This document shows positions 1-9,149 of a DNA stretch of 48,490 nucleotides, one piece after another. A program made the position numbers and the translations under genes. Position 1 is the stretch's first letter; each line of letters begins with the position of its first letter. The notes below the pieces were generated by a model, which saw nothing but the letters and a program-made list of their open reading frames with translations, was not told where the DNA came from and did no database searches. Origin of the DNA: a virus; the IMG/VR virus record IMGVR_UViG_3300031787_000193, positions 1 to 48,490 of that record. One strand, 5' to 3'.

Positions 1-652
1 TATTAATATTGGTTAACATTTGTAAACTACCCGAAGCTACAGTTATACTATTAGATAAATTAGAACCTGCATTAGAAATAGTACAAGTCCCTGAAAAAGT
101 TAAAAGAGTTCCAGTTGATAAACCAGATGCTAAACTAAAACTTGAAGTTATTGTTAAAGCTGTTCCTGCTAAAGTTGTCTGTGCAGATGATGCTGTGTTA
201 TTTATTATTAAGTTTTGAACTGTAGGAGCAGTACCGCTTATTGTTATAGTCTGAACTTGTCCAGCAGTAATTCTGCCTAATGTTAATCTTGGAATTATTA
301 TTCCTGCAAATGCAATGGCTACAGAAGCTGTGTTGCTTATAGTACTCAAAATACCAGTAGTTCCTGTGGTATAAGTCATTCCACTACCAAGAGTAATTGC
401 AGTTCCAACAACAGTTAATGTAATACCATCAGCAATTGTCCAAGTTCCTGTGAATCCTGTAAATGTTAATGTAAGACAACTTGTACTTGTTGTTTTTGTA
501 ACTGTTACTACTCCAGAATTAGCATCAATAAAAACATCATCTGCTGCTGTAGGAACAGATGCTCCACTTGCACCACCAGAAGTTGCAGACCAATTAGCTG
601 TAGTTGTTGAATCCCAATTACCTGTACCTCCTACCCAATACCTTAATGCCAT
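1..652 (-). CDS. Fibre/adhesin-like virion protein, 3' end outside the window
   Basis: An open frame starts at ATG 652 and reaches the left window edge without a stop, giving 217 visible codons. The protein opens MALRYWVGGTGNW and is then almost entirely G, S, T, A, V and I in short alternating strands, as in beta-structured phage fibres. From memory, the WVGGTGNW opening is common in fibre-type proteins of uncultured aquatic phages. Its start overlaps the stop of the preceding 80-aa gene (TAATG), so it is the distal member of the fibre operon. Likely role: tail-fibre or surface-decoration protein. Family memory is the only support for function; the missing C-terminus could hold a receptor-binding domain. 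Confidence 0.75.
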   Translation of the reverse strand, partial: MALRYWVGGTGNWDSTTTANWSATSGGASGASVPTAADDVFIDANSGVVTVTKTTSTSCLTLTFTGFTGTWTIADGITLTVVGTAITLGSGMTYTTGTTGILSTISNTASVAIAFAGIIIPRLTLGRITAGQVQTITISGTAPTVQNLIINNTASSAQTTLAGTALTITSSFSLASGLSTGTLLTFSGTCTISNAGSNLSNSITVASGSLQMLTNIN

Positions 653-894
653 TATTCAATAGATTTTTCTTCTCCAATAACAATGCCTTCAATTAATGCA
701 GCAATGGTATTAGATGCTTCTATTCTAGCTATCTCTGATGATGCTCTATTAATGATATTTTGAGTTATTTCCTCCTCCGTTTTAGGCATAAAATGAGCTA
801 CCTCAGTAATAACAATATTATCATCAAAGTTATATTCAACTGCTGTAATTAATGTTTCACCAGCTTGTCTTGTAGATAAAATTTTATATGTCAT
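652..894 (-). CDS. Small acidic protein of the fibre operon, function unknown
   Basis: 80 aa with no family I can name. The first half (residues 1-36) has alternating hydrophobic residues and looks beta-rich. Residues 38-65 form an amphipathic helix rich in E and I, with EEEITQNIINRASSEIARIE at its core. It overlaps its upstream neighbour by ATGA and its downstream neighbour by TAATG, so the three genes are probably translationally coupled. Its position between two fibre genes suggests an assembly helper or a small structural partner, but this is inference from context. There is no signal peptide or membrane segment. Confidence 0.7.
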   Translation of the reverse strand: MTYKILSTRQAGETLITAVEYNFDDNIVITEVAHFMPKTEEEITQNIINRASSEIARIEASNTIAALIEGIVIGEEKSIE

Positions 895-1421
895 GATTTA
901 ATTGTATTTATTATTAAATTTAATCTTGTTATTAAGGATGCACTAACTAGAGTAAATCCAAACACATCACCTGCTGAAATAGAGGATGTCCATCCAGTTA
1001 ATATAGATGAAGATGCTTTTTGGGCAGCAGACATAGTAATGGGGGCTGAACCAGTAATTGATGTTTGAGTTGGAAATCCAGCATATGTTGATTTTCTCAC
1101 ATCTATATTACATGTTCCTGCCTGATCAGCAAGTAGTTCCCAATCTGTTATTGTTCCATTATATGGGACGGTAATGTATCCTCTTTGACCTACTGTTATT
1201 ACACCACCATTTCCATCAATTGTAATTCCAAAGCTTCCACTTTTAATATTGGAAATAAAGGTATCAGGAAGAGTATGAGAATATAAACCAGAAGCAGTAT
1301 TGTATGTTACAATATGGCCTGAACCAGTTGAATTAGTTGATCCGGTTACTGAAAGTGAACCAGATATAATTGAGTTATTTTGTGCTATGACTCCGTTACG
1401 AGCTACAAATTCGTTTGCCAT
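891..1421 (-). CDS. Short tail-fibre-like protein
   Basis: 176 aa. The N-terminal 60 residues (SGSLSVTGSTNSTGSGHIVT) are of the low-complexity GS/T fibre type and contain VTYNTASGLYSHT. That motif also occurs in the two larger fibres of this cluster (VTYDTVSGQFYYT and LTYHTSTGLVTYT), so the three share a module. The remaining ~115 residues look like a compact beta-domain: a YITVPYNGTITDWELLADQ motif, then a segment ending in a hydrophobic strand. This resembles the distal domain of small phage fibres. An ATATTTATAA motif lies 34 nt before the ATG. Likely virion surface protein; receptor specificity cannot be read. Confidence 0.7.
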   Translation of the reverse strand: MANEFVARNGVIAQNNSIISGSLSVTGSTNSTGSGHIVTYNTASGLYSHTLPDTFISNIKSGSFGITIDGNGGVITVGQRGYITVPYNGTITDWELLADQAGTCNIDVRKSTYAGFPTQTSITGSAPITMSAAQKASSSILTGWTSSISAGDVFGFTLVSASLITRLNLIINTIKS

Positions 1422-1455
1422 AATTTTTTAGTTTTCCCTATCCAACTAATTTCTA

Positions 1456-1465
1456 TTATAAATAT
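1456..1465 (-). promoter_or_regulatory. Candidate late-promoter motif ATATTTATAA
   Basis: The coding strand reads ATATTTATAATAGAAA, 34 nt before the ATG at 1421, in a 49-bp intergenic gap after the 1392-aa fibre gene. It is one of twelve near-identical copies at gene boundaries in this window. Confidence 0.45.
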
Positions 1466-1470
1466 ACTAA

Positions 1471-4400
1471 TTACATAAAAGTTGCTAGCATTTTTACTTG
1501 CCACCCTGATGGGGTAGAAGCTCCAGTATTTATTTGTATTTGACCTGATACTATAGATGAAATAAATGTAATTGCGGAAGTATTGCCTATGTCTACTGTT
1601 GAATTATCGTAGTAGGATGTTGTTGTACCATTCCATGAAGTTACAAATTCACCTGCTCTAGAATTAGAACCACTAAATATTGTATATTTACCAAATAATG
1701 AAGTGTATGAACTTGTGTTTCGTGTAAATAAGTTATTTGGTCCTGGACTTGTACTTGGTGATATTGCTGAATAATCTGTTAGTGTTGTATTTAGTGTTAA
1801 AGTACTTCCTATTATAAAATTATTACTATAAGAAGCAGTAGCAGCTGTACCTGCGAATGTAGATGAATTGGAACCAGTATAACTATTAAATGAAGATGTT
1901 GTTACAAAATCACCACTCGGACCTCCTCCCGTTGCGCTAATAGTAACAACTCCTACCCCACTTGATGGTGAAATTGATATTCCACTACCTGTTACAATTT
2001 GTGTTACACCTGAACTACCTCCACCAAATGCTGATGAAGCAGTATAATAAAATTGACCACTTACAGTATCATATGTTACAACATTAGGTTGAAGTGTTGA
2101 TGTTAAATCTCTTACAGCTAAACTACCACTAATATCCAACGAACCAGTCATTTGGTGTTGGTTGTTTGGATTTAATTCAAACTTTCTATTAGCATCTGTA
2201 TCAAAACCGCCTGCAAAGAACTGTATTGGCATATTAGGTGTTGCATTACCTATATGAAGATGACTTCCAGTAGTATATAAGTAAGCATCATTTGGACCTC
2301 CTAGTAAACCTGTGAAGTTTTTACTGTTGATGCCCATATTAATATAATTACCATCTTCATCACCATTATCAGCTGTTGCTACAACGTCTGAGGATGCATC
2401 TGTACCAGCATTTGTATTATGTATATTAAGCTGTAAGTAGTTGTTTAAATCACCTTTACCACTTATTACGTTGAATGAGGTTGGGTGTGGTTGATAAACA
2501 TATAGTGCCTCAGGATTAGCTGTTGTATTAACATCTAAGTTAATAATAATACTTGTTGAACCTGATTGGTATATTGAGCTAGTTGCTAAAGTAGTATCTG
2601 TATCAAAATATGGGATATGTGGGGTCTTTCCACCTAATATATTAGATGCTGTAGCTGCATAGCTTGCACTTGTGGCATGTGAAGACGAATCAGCATATGA
2701 ACTACTTAAAGAATATGAGGATGATAAAGCATAGCTACTTGATAAGGCATATGAACTACTTAAGACATATGAAGCACTAAGAGCATAACTTGATGATAGG
2801 GCATATGAACTACTTAAGACATATGAAGCACTAAGAGCATAACTTGATGATAGGGCATATGAACTACTTAAGACATATGAAGCACTAAGAGCATAACTTG
2901 ATGATAGGGCATATGAACTACTTATACTATATGAGCTACTTAGAGCATACGAAGCACTCTCAGCATATGATGAACTTAATGCATAACTACTAGATAATGC
3001 ATATGAACTACTCAATGCGTATGAGGCACTAGTTGCAAAACTAGAACTTAAAGCATAAGATGAACTTAATGCATAACTACTCGATAAAGCATATGATGCT
3101 GAATTAGCGTGGCTTGAGCTCAAAGCATAACTACTCGATAAAGCATAACTTGAAGATAAACTATATGAAGAACTTTCAGCGTAAGAACTACTTAAACTAT
3201 ATGAACTTGATAAAGTATAGCTTGATGAAAATGCATATGAAGAAGATATTGCCTGACTTGAACTTAATGCATAGCTACTTGATAAGCTATAAGATGAAGA
3301 ATTTGCAAAAGAACTACTTAATGCATATGAAGCACTTAGTATTGAATTAGATCCATAGGGGCCGTATACATTTGAAGCTGTTACAAAGGATGCTGTTTGA
3401 GATATTAATGCGTTTGAAGCTGAGTTGGCCCAACTTGCAGTACCAATTAATTCTCCTGTAAATGAACCAGTAAATGAACCTGTATTACTTAAAAATTGAT
3501 CTACTCTATTTACTGTTAATATTACAGAAGGAATACCGGGATGTCCTCCTCCAGCAACTTCAGCTAATAATCTTACAGAAGTATCTGGTGAGTACCATAT
3601 TAATTGATAATAATCGTTTGCTGCAGCATTAACAAAGAAATTCCAAGCTGCTACATTTTTAGCATTATTACCAACTAAACTAATAGTTGTTGCAGTATCA
3701 GTAAGATCGATACCGTTTTTTCTAAGCCAAATTAATATTTCATCTGTTCCAGAATCAGTTTTATCAAGTTGAGCTGAAAATTGTATATCATAAACTCCAG
3801 CATTTTCTACCTTTATGTAGGTGTTAAATGGAGATGTTGATCCAGATATAGATACCCCATTTGAAATGTCTGTTGTATTAAAAGACATTGAACGAGGAAT
3901 ATTAGCTACTGGATTTGTTTGAGTGGTGGTATCATAAAAACTTCCATAAGATCCAGTTGCGGTATTAAACCCACCTCCTCCCCCAGTTGAACTAATAGTA
4001 ACTTGACCTAAACCATTTGTTGGAGATAATGATATATTTGATCCTGCTATTAATCTAGTTACACCTCCATTTGCTGCCCAACTAGCTGTAGTAGCAAATG
4101 AACTACTTAAAGCATAACTACTTGATAAAGCATATGAACTTGATTCAGCATGAGATGCCGATAGTGCATATGATGAACTCAATGAATAACTCGCTGATAA
4201 AGCAAAAGAAGATGATATAGTAAATGAAGCTGATGTTGCAAAAGAACTAGATAAAGCATATGAGCTAGACAATGCATAACTTGCACTTTCTACAAAAGAT
4301 GCACTTAACGCATAAGAACTAGATAATGCATAACTTGCACTTTGGGCGTTTGATGCTGATAAAGCATACGAAGCTGATATAGAAAATGAACTTGTTGATG

Positions 4401-5649
4401 CAAAACTTGATGAAACTGAAACTGATGATGATGTTGCAAATTTTACAGTTAATGGAGATCCAATCTCAGCACTACCTGATTTTAATATGATCTGATCATT
4501 ATTTGCACTATACAAAGCTATATTATCTACTCCTCCCCCAGTCCCACCAGAAATAGAAACATCAAATACATCTCCATTTCCTTTTTGAAATCTGATTGTA
4601 TTTGCTGATAATGCAGATGCAGTAATTACAGCATTGGGGGTGTATGAAGATGTTGAGGCAAATGAAGAAGATAAAGCATAACTACTTGACTCTACAAATG
4701 ATGCTGATAAAGCATAACTTGATGATAGAGCATACGAACTGGATAATGCATAAGAACTACTTATAACAAAGGATGCAGTTGTAGCATATGAACTTGATTC
4801 AACAAAAGATGCACTAGTTGCATATGATGAACTTAGAACATAAGAAGCTGAAATAGATTGAGATGCTGAATTTGCCCAAGAAGCAGTCCCATAAAAACTA
4901 CCAGTAAACGAACCAGTAAAACTACCTGTATTATATGAGGAGGTAAAACTGTTAAATGAACTAGTAAAACTATTAAAAGAAGATGTAGTTACAAATGAAC
5001 CTGTATCTATAGAGGTTACTGAACCAGTATCAACAGTTATAGTAAATTGAGAGGTGTCACCCTTGGTAAAAGTGATTTGATTTAATGTTGCCGAAGCAGT
5101 AACCAATAAACTACCTGTATCTGTGAAAGATCCACCACCCGAGCCAGTATCAATTGTTATGGTGAATTGAGAAGTATCTCCCTTGGTGAAAGTAACTTGG
5201 TTTAATATTGCCGAAGCAGTAACCAATAAACTACCTGTATCTGTGGGGGTTCCACCTGAACCTGTGTCAACAGTTAAATTAAACGAGGAACCATCACCTT
5301 TGGTAAATGTTAATATATTGGCGTTTATAGAACCTGTTACAAGCGCATTAGGAGTATTCGATGCAGTTGCTGCAGTTCCGAGTAAACTGCCTGTAAAACC
5401 GTTTACAGCGCTTATAGAACCAGTTAATGATACAACATTAGTAGTTTTATCAAATGTAAAATTTCCACTACCACTAGTGACACCGGCATCATTAAACTGA
5501 ACTGATTGATTTGGACCCGCTGGGGCTGCTACAGCTGTAACTGTAAACAATGAACCTGTTCCATCATAAACATTAGTACCATCGGTTTGTAAAACTCGCG
5601 GATATGTGTCTTCTATATTTTGGTTAGTAAAATCTAATGGTCCTGACAT
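1471..5649 (-). CDS. Giant hexapeptide-repeat tail fibre with C1q-like domain
   Basis: 1392 aa. Residues ~1-210 contain near-identical blocks of the form DTGSLLVTASA followed by FTKGDTSQFTIT. Residues ~210-540 and ~740-1080 are built from a 6-residue repeat of the type S-[SA]-[YF]-[AVS]-x-S, dozens of copies, a pattern expected for a beta-helical or fibrous trimer. Between the arrays (~558-715) lies a domain with the look of a C1q/TNF jelly roll (IKVENAGVYDIQFSAQL, LIWLRKNG). The C-terminal ~300 residues hold VTYDTVSGQFYYTAS and another compact domain ending GWQVKMLATFM. Likely a long tail fibre that reaches the host surface. At DNA level three 54-bp units are identical (2747-2908), showing recent expansion. 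Structure and receptor are inferred. Confidence 0.85.
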   Translation of the reverse strand: MSGPLDFTNQNIEDTYPRVLQTDGTNVYDGTGSLFTVTAVAAPAGPNQSVQFNDAGVTSGSGNFTFDKTTNVVSLTGSISAVNGFTGSLLGTAATASNTPNALVTGSINANILTFTKGDGSSFNLTVDTGSGGTPTDTGSLLVTASAILNQVTFTKGDTSQFTITIDTGSGGGSFTDTGSLLVTASATLNQITFTKGDTSQFTITVDTGSVTSIDTGSFVTTSSFNSFTSSFNSFTSSYNTGSFTGSFTGSFYGTASWANSASQSISASYVLSSSYATSASFVESSSYATTASFVISSSYALSSSYALSSSYALSASFVESSSYALSSSFASTSSYTPNAVITASALSANTIRFQKGNGDVFDVSISGGTGGGVDNIALYSANNDQIILKSGSAEIGSPLTVKFATSSSVSVSSSFASTSSFSISASYALSASNAQSASYALSSSYALSASFVESASYALSSSYALSSSFATSASFTISSSFALSASYSLSSSYALSASHAESSSYALSSSYALSSSFATTASWAANGGVTRLIAGSNISLSPTNGLGQVTISSTGGGGGFNTATGSYGSFYDTTTQTNPVANIPRSMSFNTTDISNGVSISGSTSPFNTYIKVENAGVYDIQFSAQLDKTDSGTDEILIWLRKNGIDLTDTATTISLVGNNAKNVAAWNFFVNAAANDYYQLIWYSPDTSVRLLAEVAGGGHPGIPSVILTVNRVDQFLSNTGSFTGSFTGELIGTASWANSASNALISQTASFVTASNVYGPYGSNSILSASYALSSSFANSSSYSLSSSYALSSSQAISSSYAFSSSYTLSSSYSLSSSYAESSSYSLSSSYALSSSYALSSSHANSASYALSSSYALSSSYALSSSFATSASYALSSSYALSSSYALSSSYAESASYALSSSYSISSSYALSSSYALSASYVLSSSYALSSSYALSASYVLSSSYALSSSYALSASYVLSSSYALSSSYALSSSYSLSSSYADSSSHATSASYAATASNILGGKTPHIPYFDTDTTLATSSIYQSGSTSIIINLDVNTTANPEALYVYQPHPTSFNVISGKGDLNNYLQLNIHNTNAGTDASSDVVATADNGDEDGNYINMGINSKNFTGLLGGPNDAYLYTTGSHLHIGNATPNMPIQFFAGGFDTDANRKFELNPNNQHQMTGSLDISGSLAVRDLTSTLQPNVVTYDTVSGQFYYTASSAFGGGSSGVTQIVTGSGISISPSSGVGVVTISATGGGPSGDFVTTSSFNSYTGSNSSTFAGTAATASYSNNFIIGSTLTLNTTLTDYSAISPSTSPGPNNLFTRNTSSYTSLFGKYTIFSGSNSRAGEFVTSWNGTTTSYYDNSTVDIGNTSAITFISSIVSGQIQINTGASTPSGWQVKMLATFM
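2747..2908. repeat. Three perfect 54-bp tandem repeats in the fibre gene
   Basis: Three consecutive 54-bp units start at 2747, 2801 and 2855, each beginning gcatatgaactacttaagac. They read the same in every base I compared and are followed by a diverging fourth copy at 2909. Each unit encodes 18 residues, that is three hexapeptides. Identity at synonymous positions indicates very recent duplication by slippage or unequal recombination. Confidence 0.9.
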
Positions 5650-5682
5650 AACAAGTATAATATAACAAAGATTTTACTAAAA

Positions 5683-6291
5683 TCAAAGTTTGCTTAATAA
5701 ACCTTCAACAATCTGGTTTTTAGTTGATTCTGTTAATTCAACTTTTTGTGAATTAAGATATGTTGAAATGATTGAATTTGCTTTGGTTTTCTTAAATACA
5801 ATGTTATCTATACTTATGTCTTCTCTTAATAATAATCTCATTAAATTAACAACGTGTTCCTTAATGACTTTATTAATATCAGGCGTAGATTCAGCTGGAG
5901 CAGCGATTGTAACAATGGACTCTGTGTTCTTCACATCCGTCACTGATACTTTAGGAGCGCTTTCTATAATCAAATCAGCGTCCTGTGATTTTACTTCAAC
6001 AACTACTTTTTTAGATGCATCTACTGAAAATTCTGATTTCCAAGGAATAAAATATGTGTCGTCTGCTATGACTTCTAACTTAATTTCTCCTTTCATACTT
6101 TCAGGTAAAATACCTTTTAGTCGTTTAATTGGAATTTTGCAATTACCGTATTCATCTATTTTACCATTAAATAGTAAATTTAAATCTTCCGATTCTATGA
6201 TTAAACGGGCTTTAGAATTTGAAAGTGAAGCACCATCAATTTTAACTTTACATTCAAATATTTCTGTTTTATCCGTATATAATTTATACAT
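5683..6291 (-). CDS. Hypothetical beta-rich phage protein
   Basis: 202 aa, family not recognised. Residues 1-95 look like a beta-sandwich: FECKVKIDGASL, then KARLIIESEDLNLLF, then GEIKLEVIADDTYFIPW. Residues ~100-140 are a flexible linker, and ~140-202 are helical, ending KNQIVEGLLSKL. No catalytic motif, signal peptide or membrane segment is seen. Its start overlaps the stop of the preceding 106-aa gene as TAATG, so the two are coupled. It lies between two large fibre genes and may be a fibre-attachment or assembly factor; this is inference only. A 205-codon antisense frame covers it but is rejected, since all neighbours are on the minus strand. Confidence 0.75.
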   Translation of the reverse strand: MYKLYTDKTEIFECKVKIDGASLSNSKARLIIESEDLNLLFNGKIDEYGNCKIPIKRLKGILPESMKGEIKLEVIADDTYFIPWKSEFSVDASKKVVVEVKSQDADLIIESAPKVSVTDVKNTESIVTIAAPAESTPDINKVIKEHVVNLMRLLLREDISIDNIVFKKTKANSIISTYLNSQKVELTESTKNQIVEGLLSKL

Positions 6292-6611
6292 TATAGATCA
6301 ATTTTAACATTTATTCCTAATACTTCTTTAATTACCATTTCAACATCTTGGGCAGTTATTTTGATATCTTTTATTTCTTTAGTTTGCTTTGTTTCATCGT
6401 ATCCATTTACTTTACACCAAAGAGTAATAAATCGTTTTTTCTTTTTTTTATCTTTTAAAGTTTCAGCTGCTCCGCCTGGCCCTCCAGATATTATTTCAAT
6501 TAATAGAGCAACATCGTTCCAAGTAAATGGATTTTTACTTTGGTTTGGAAATGGATTCGTGTTCCAAGCAAAATTCGCATTTCCCCATCTAAAGGGAACT
6601 CTAGTTACCAT
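6291..6611 (-). CDS. Small hypothetical phage protein
   Basis: 106 aa starting MVTRVPFRWGNANFAWNTNP, an aromatic and Asn-rich N-terminus. A Gly-rich turn (ISGGPGGAAE) and a lysine run (KDKKKKKRF) follow, and the C-terminal half is helical with alternating charges. I do not recognise the family. It begins only 3 nt after an ATATTTATAA motif, so if that is a -10 element the message would be almost leaderless. It follows the terminator at 6661-6690 and is probably the first gene of a new unit including the 202-aa protein, the giant fibre and beyond. Function unknown; co-transcription suggests tail-fibre assembly. Confidence 0.7.
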   Translation of the reverse strand: MVTRVPFRWGNANFAWNTNPFPNQSKNPFTWNDVALLIEIISGGPGGAAETLKDKKKKKRFITLWCKVNGYDETKQTKEIKDIKITAQDVEMVIKEVLGINVKIDL

Positions 6612-6614
6612 ATG

Positions 6615-6624
6615 TTATAAATAT
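6615..6624 (-). promoter_or_regulatory. Candidate late-promoter motif ATATTTATAA
   Basis: The coding strand reads TATATATTTATAACAT, three bases before the ATG at 6611, between the terminator of the YadA-like fibre gene and the next unit. Confidence 0.45.
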
Positions 6625-6660
6625 ATAAAAATTTTAAAAATACTCAAAATTATGTTAATA

Positions 6661-6690
6661 TAAAAAAGGGTTTGCCAAATGACAAACCCA
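6661..6690 (-). terminator. Rho-independent terminator after the YadA-like fibre gene
   Basis: On the minus strand GGGTTTG, an 8-nt loop and CAAACCC form a perfect 7-bp stem, followed at once by TTTTTT. It lies 26 nt after the stop of the 713-aa fibre gene, in an intergenic gap of 104 bp. Confidence 0.85.
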
Positions 6691-6715
6691 ATTAAAGTAT
6701 TTAATCTTTAAATAT

Positions 6716-8857
6716 TTAGTTAGTTGGAGAAAACGTTTTCCAATCTGTACCATTATAGATAGACAATATATTTGTAGTAGGATTAAAATACATTGAACCA
6801 GCTTTTGGATTATTTGGATTTCCATTACTATTTGTTGGAATCATAACCGAACCTCTTGCTGATGCATCAACATCTACTGTAAATCCGTCTTTTCTATTTG
6901 AAGAAATTCCAATACCAACTATAAACTTGGAAGCAGTATTATTTTGAACATTCCACGAACCTACTACTGTTTGGTATGAGCCTGAGGCTATTGTGCCTTC
7001 TCCTCCGGCATGTGAATATGAACCTGAGGCTATTGCAAAAAATCCTTCAGCATGTGAGAAGTCTCCATTTGCTTCAGAATCAAATCCCTCCACGTGTGAA
7101 TAATTCCCTCTTGCTTTAGTATCTACTCCTTCAGCGTGTGAAGCAATACCTGATGCTGATGTTAGATATCCTTCAGCATGTGAATAAATTCCTGAGGCTA
7201 ATGTTCTAAATCCTTCAGCATGTGAAGCAATACCTAATGCTAATGAACTAGAACCTTCAGCATGTGAAAAACTTCCTGATGCTATAGCATTTTGTCCTTG
7301 AGCATGTGAATGTATACCAGATGCTATAACATATTGACCTTGTTCTAAACTATGTGATTCATAGTTATATAAAAAATATTCTTCAGCTCCGAATACTCCA
7401 GGAAAAGAACCACTATAGTATTGAATGCCATATAGTGGTTCATCAGGATATGTTTCTACTCCAATATTAGTTACAGAACTACTAATGTATGTATTATTTA
7501 TTACACTAGAACTATACGATTGAGTAATAAAACTACTTGTATAATTGTTATTAATAATTGTATTATTTCCAAGAGCGGAAGAAGCGGTATAAGTAACTAA
7601 CCCGGTTGATGTATGATATGTTAAAACTTGTCCATTTCCACCTGATTGGGCTGCTCCGCTTACATATAGTGAACCACTTATTTGAAAATCATTACCTGCT
7701 GCAAATACTAAGTTTTTTCTTACTATATCTGAAGTTCCATTTCCTATAATGAATGCGGCATTTGTTGTAAGTGGTAAATTGAATTTACCTTGAACATGTT
7801 GATAATCACCTTCAGCTATAGTTGATTGACCTTCAGCGTGTGCGTAATCTCCTGAAGCTTCTGTAGATCGGCCTTCAGTATGTGAACTAAATCCTGTTGC
7901 TATTGAACCAGATCCTTCAGCATGTGAATAGTCTCCTTTGGCAACAGTACCAAATCCTTCAGCATGTGAATATGAGCCTGAAGATTGTGTTGATCTTCCC
8001 TCAGCATGTGAATACCATCCTACTGCTTCGGTGAGGAGACCTTCAGAGTGAGCTACTTGACCTGAGGCGGTTGTGCTATTTCCTTCAGCATGTGCGTAAT
8101 CCCCAATGGCCTGTGTTAAATATCCTTCAGCATGTGAGTAATCTCCTGATACAATTGTTTGTCTACCTTCAGCGTGTGAATAATTTCCTGTTGCTATTGA
8201 AGCAGTTCCTTCAGCGTATGAATAATTTCCTGTTGCCTGAGTAGATCTACCTATAGCTCGACTATAATCTCCAGAGGCTGTTGTTAAAAATCCTTCAGCA
8301 TGTGCATATCGTCCTGAAGCTAATGTGAATGCACCTGCTGAGTGTGAACCGGTATTAGAAGCTACTGTTGAAACTCCTTCAGCATGTGAATAAATTCCTG
8401 AGGCTGTTGTTAATTGACCTTCAGCATGAGACCATCGGCCTGATGCTAATGTAAAATTTCCTTCAGTATGTGAATATAGACCAGAAGCAGAGGTAGATGC
8501 TCCCATAGCAAAAGAGTAAAGACCAGCAAAATTATTCATGATAGCTGGGTTACCAATTGTTCCTATACCTGCTCCTAATCTTAAATTACCTATAAGTTCT
8601 GTAGGTCCTTGATTAATAAGTGTGTCTGAACTTGAAATATAAAGTGATCCAATTACTACAATTGAACCACTAACATTAAGGGAACCGGTGATAGTTGAAT
8701 TACCAACTACATCATTTGAACCTGATCCTCCTATAGATGTAGTTCCTTCACTACCGGAAATGGTAATAGAATTTGATCCTATAGTTGTGGTTCCTCCACT
8801 ACCTGAAATAATGATAGAGCCTGATATTACTGAGAGTATTCCTTTAATTCTGGGCAT
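6716..8857 (-). CDS. Tail fibre with YadA-head (SHAEG) repeats
   Basis: 713 aa. Residues ~113-357 and ~501-632 are two arrays of a 14-residue repeat, typically G-x-Y-S-H-A-E-G-x-x-T-x-A-S. This is the signature of the YadA/Hep_Hag head domain of trimeric autotransporter adhesins, a left-handed parallel beta-roll. Between them (~430-465) is an Asn/Ser/Thr/Tyr-rich segment that may be a stalk. The N-terminal 90 residues are GS/T fibre type (ISGSIIISGSGGTTTIGSNS), and the C-terminus (GSMYFNPTTNILSIYNGTDW) is typical of phage fibre tips. LTYHTSTGLVTYT (~411-423) is shared with neighbouring fibres. There is no signal peptide, so it is a virion adhesin and not an autotransporter. Receptor binding is inferred. 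Confidence 0.9.
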   Translation of the reverse strand: MPRIKGILSVISGSIIISGSGGTTTIGSNSITISGSEGTTSIGGSGSNDVVGNSTITGSLNVSGSIVVIGSLYISSSDTLINQGPTELIGNLRLGAGIGTIGNPAIMNNFAGLYSFAMGASTSASGLYSHTEGNFTLASGRWSHAEGQLTTASGIYSHAEGVSTVASNTGSHSAGAFTLASGRYAHAEGFLTTASGDYSRAIGRSTQATGNYSYAEGTASIATGNYSHAEGRQTIVSGDYSHAEGYLTQAIGDYAHAEGNSTTASGQVAHSEGLLTEAVGWYSHAEGRSTQSSGSYSHAEGFGTVAKGDYSHAEGSGSIATGFSSHTEGRSTEASGDYAHAEGQSTIAEGDYQHVQGKFNLPLTTNAAFIIGNGTSDIVRKNLVFAAGNDFQISGSLYVSGAAQSGGNGQVLTYHTSTGLVTYTASSALGNNTIINNNYTSSFITQSYSSSVINNTYISSSVTNIGVETYPDEPLYGIQYYSGSFPGVFGAEEYFLYNYESHSLEQGQYVIASGIHSHAQGQNAIASGSFSHAEGSSSLALGIASHAEGFRTLASGIYSHAEGYLTSASGIASHAEGVDTKARGNYSHVEGFDSEANGDFSHAEGFFAIASGSYSHAGGEGTIASGSYQTVVGSWNVQNNTASKFIVGIGISSNRKDGFTVDVDASARGSVMIPTNSNGNPNNPKAGSMYFNPTTNILSIYNGTDWKTFSPTN

Positions 8858-8876
8858 TTTATATATGGTTTTTAAG

Positions 8877-9128
8877 TTAGATACTACCTGTTACTATCAT
8901 GAGAAAATTCTCATTTCTAAAAACCATTCCTGTTGTTAACCCTGCGGCTACAGCGGCCGATTGGTCTATATATTCGGGAACATTAAATAATGTAAGTGAA
9001 GATGTGACTGAACCTGATATTGTTAATGATCCTGTTATTGAATGTGATCCAGTAAAATACTGGAAGTTAGCATCTAATTCTTCAATTGTTAATGCTGTAC
9101 CTTTAGTTTGTCTGTAAGTTAATGCCAT
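8877..9128 (-). CDS. Short fibre-associated protein
   Basis: 83 aa starting MALTYRQTKGTALTIEELDA. The first 25 residues look like an attachment peptide. A GSHSITGSLTISGSVTSSL stretch of fibre type follows, then ~40 residues including YIDQSAAVAAGLTTGMVFRN that resemble the small domain seen near fibre ends. It sits 19 bp before the YadA-like fibre gene and just after another small structural gene, so it is probably a connector or capping protein for the fibre. I know no named family for it. Confidence 0.7.
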   Translation of the reverse strand: MALTYRQTKGTALTIEELDANFQYFTGSHSITGSLTISGSVTSSLTLFNVPEYIDQSAAVAAGLTTGMVFRNENFLMIVTGSI

Positions 9129-9149
9129 GTTATAAAGTTATTTTTAATA

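Noticed and set aside
3114-3350. Plus-strand frame rich in H, K, M and N in the fibre repeat region
   Set aside because: Produced by the repetitive DNA of the fibre gene read on the other strand.
5690-6307. A 205-codon plus-strand open frame opposite the 202-aa gene
   Set aside because: It mirrors the minus-strand gene almost exactly, has no neighbours on its strand and no protein-like domain pattern; the minus-strand gene is coupled by TAATG to its neighbour.
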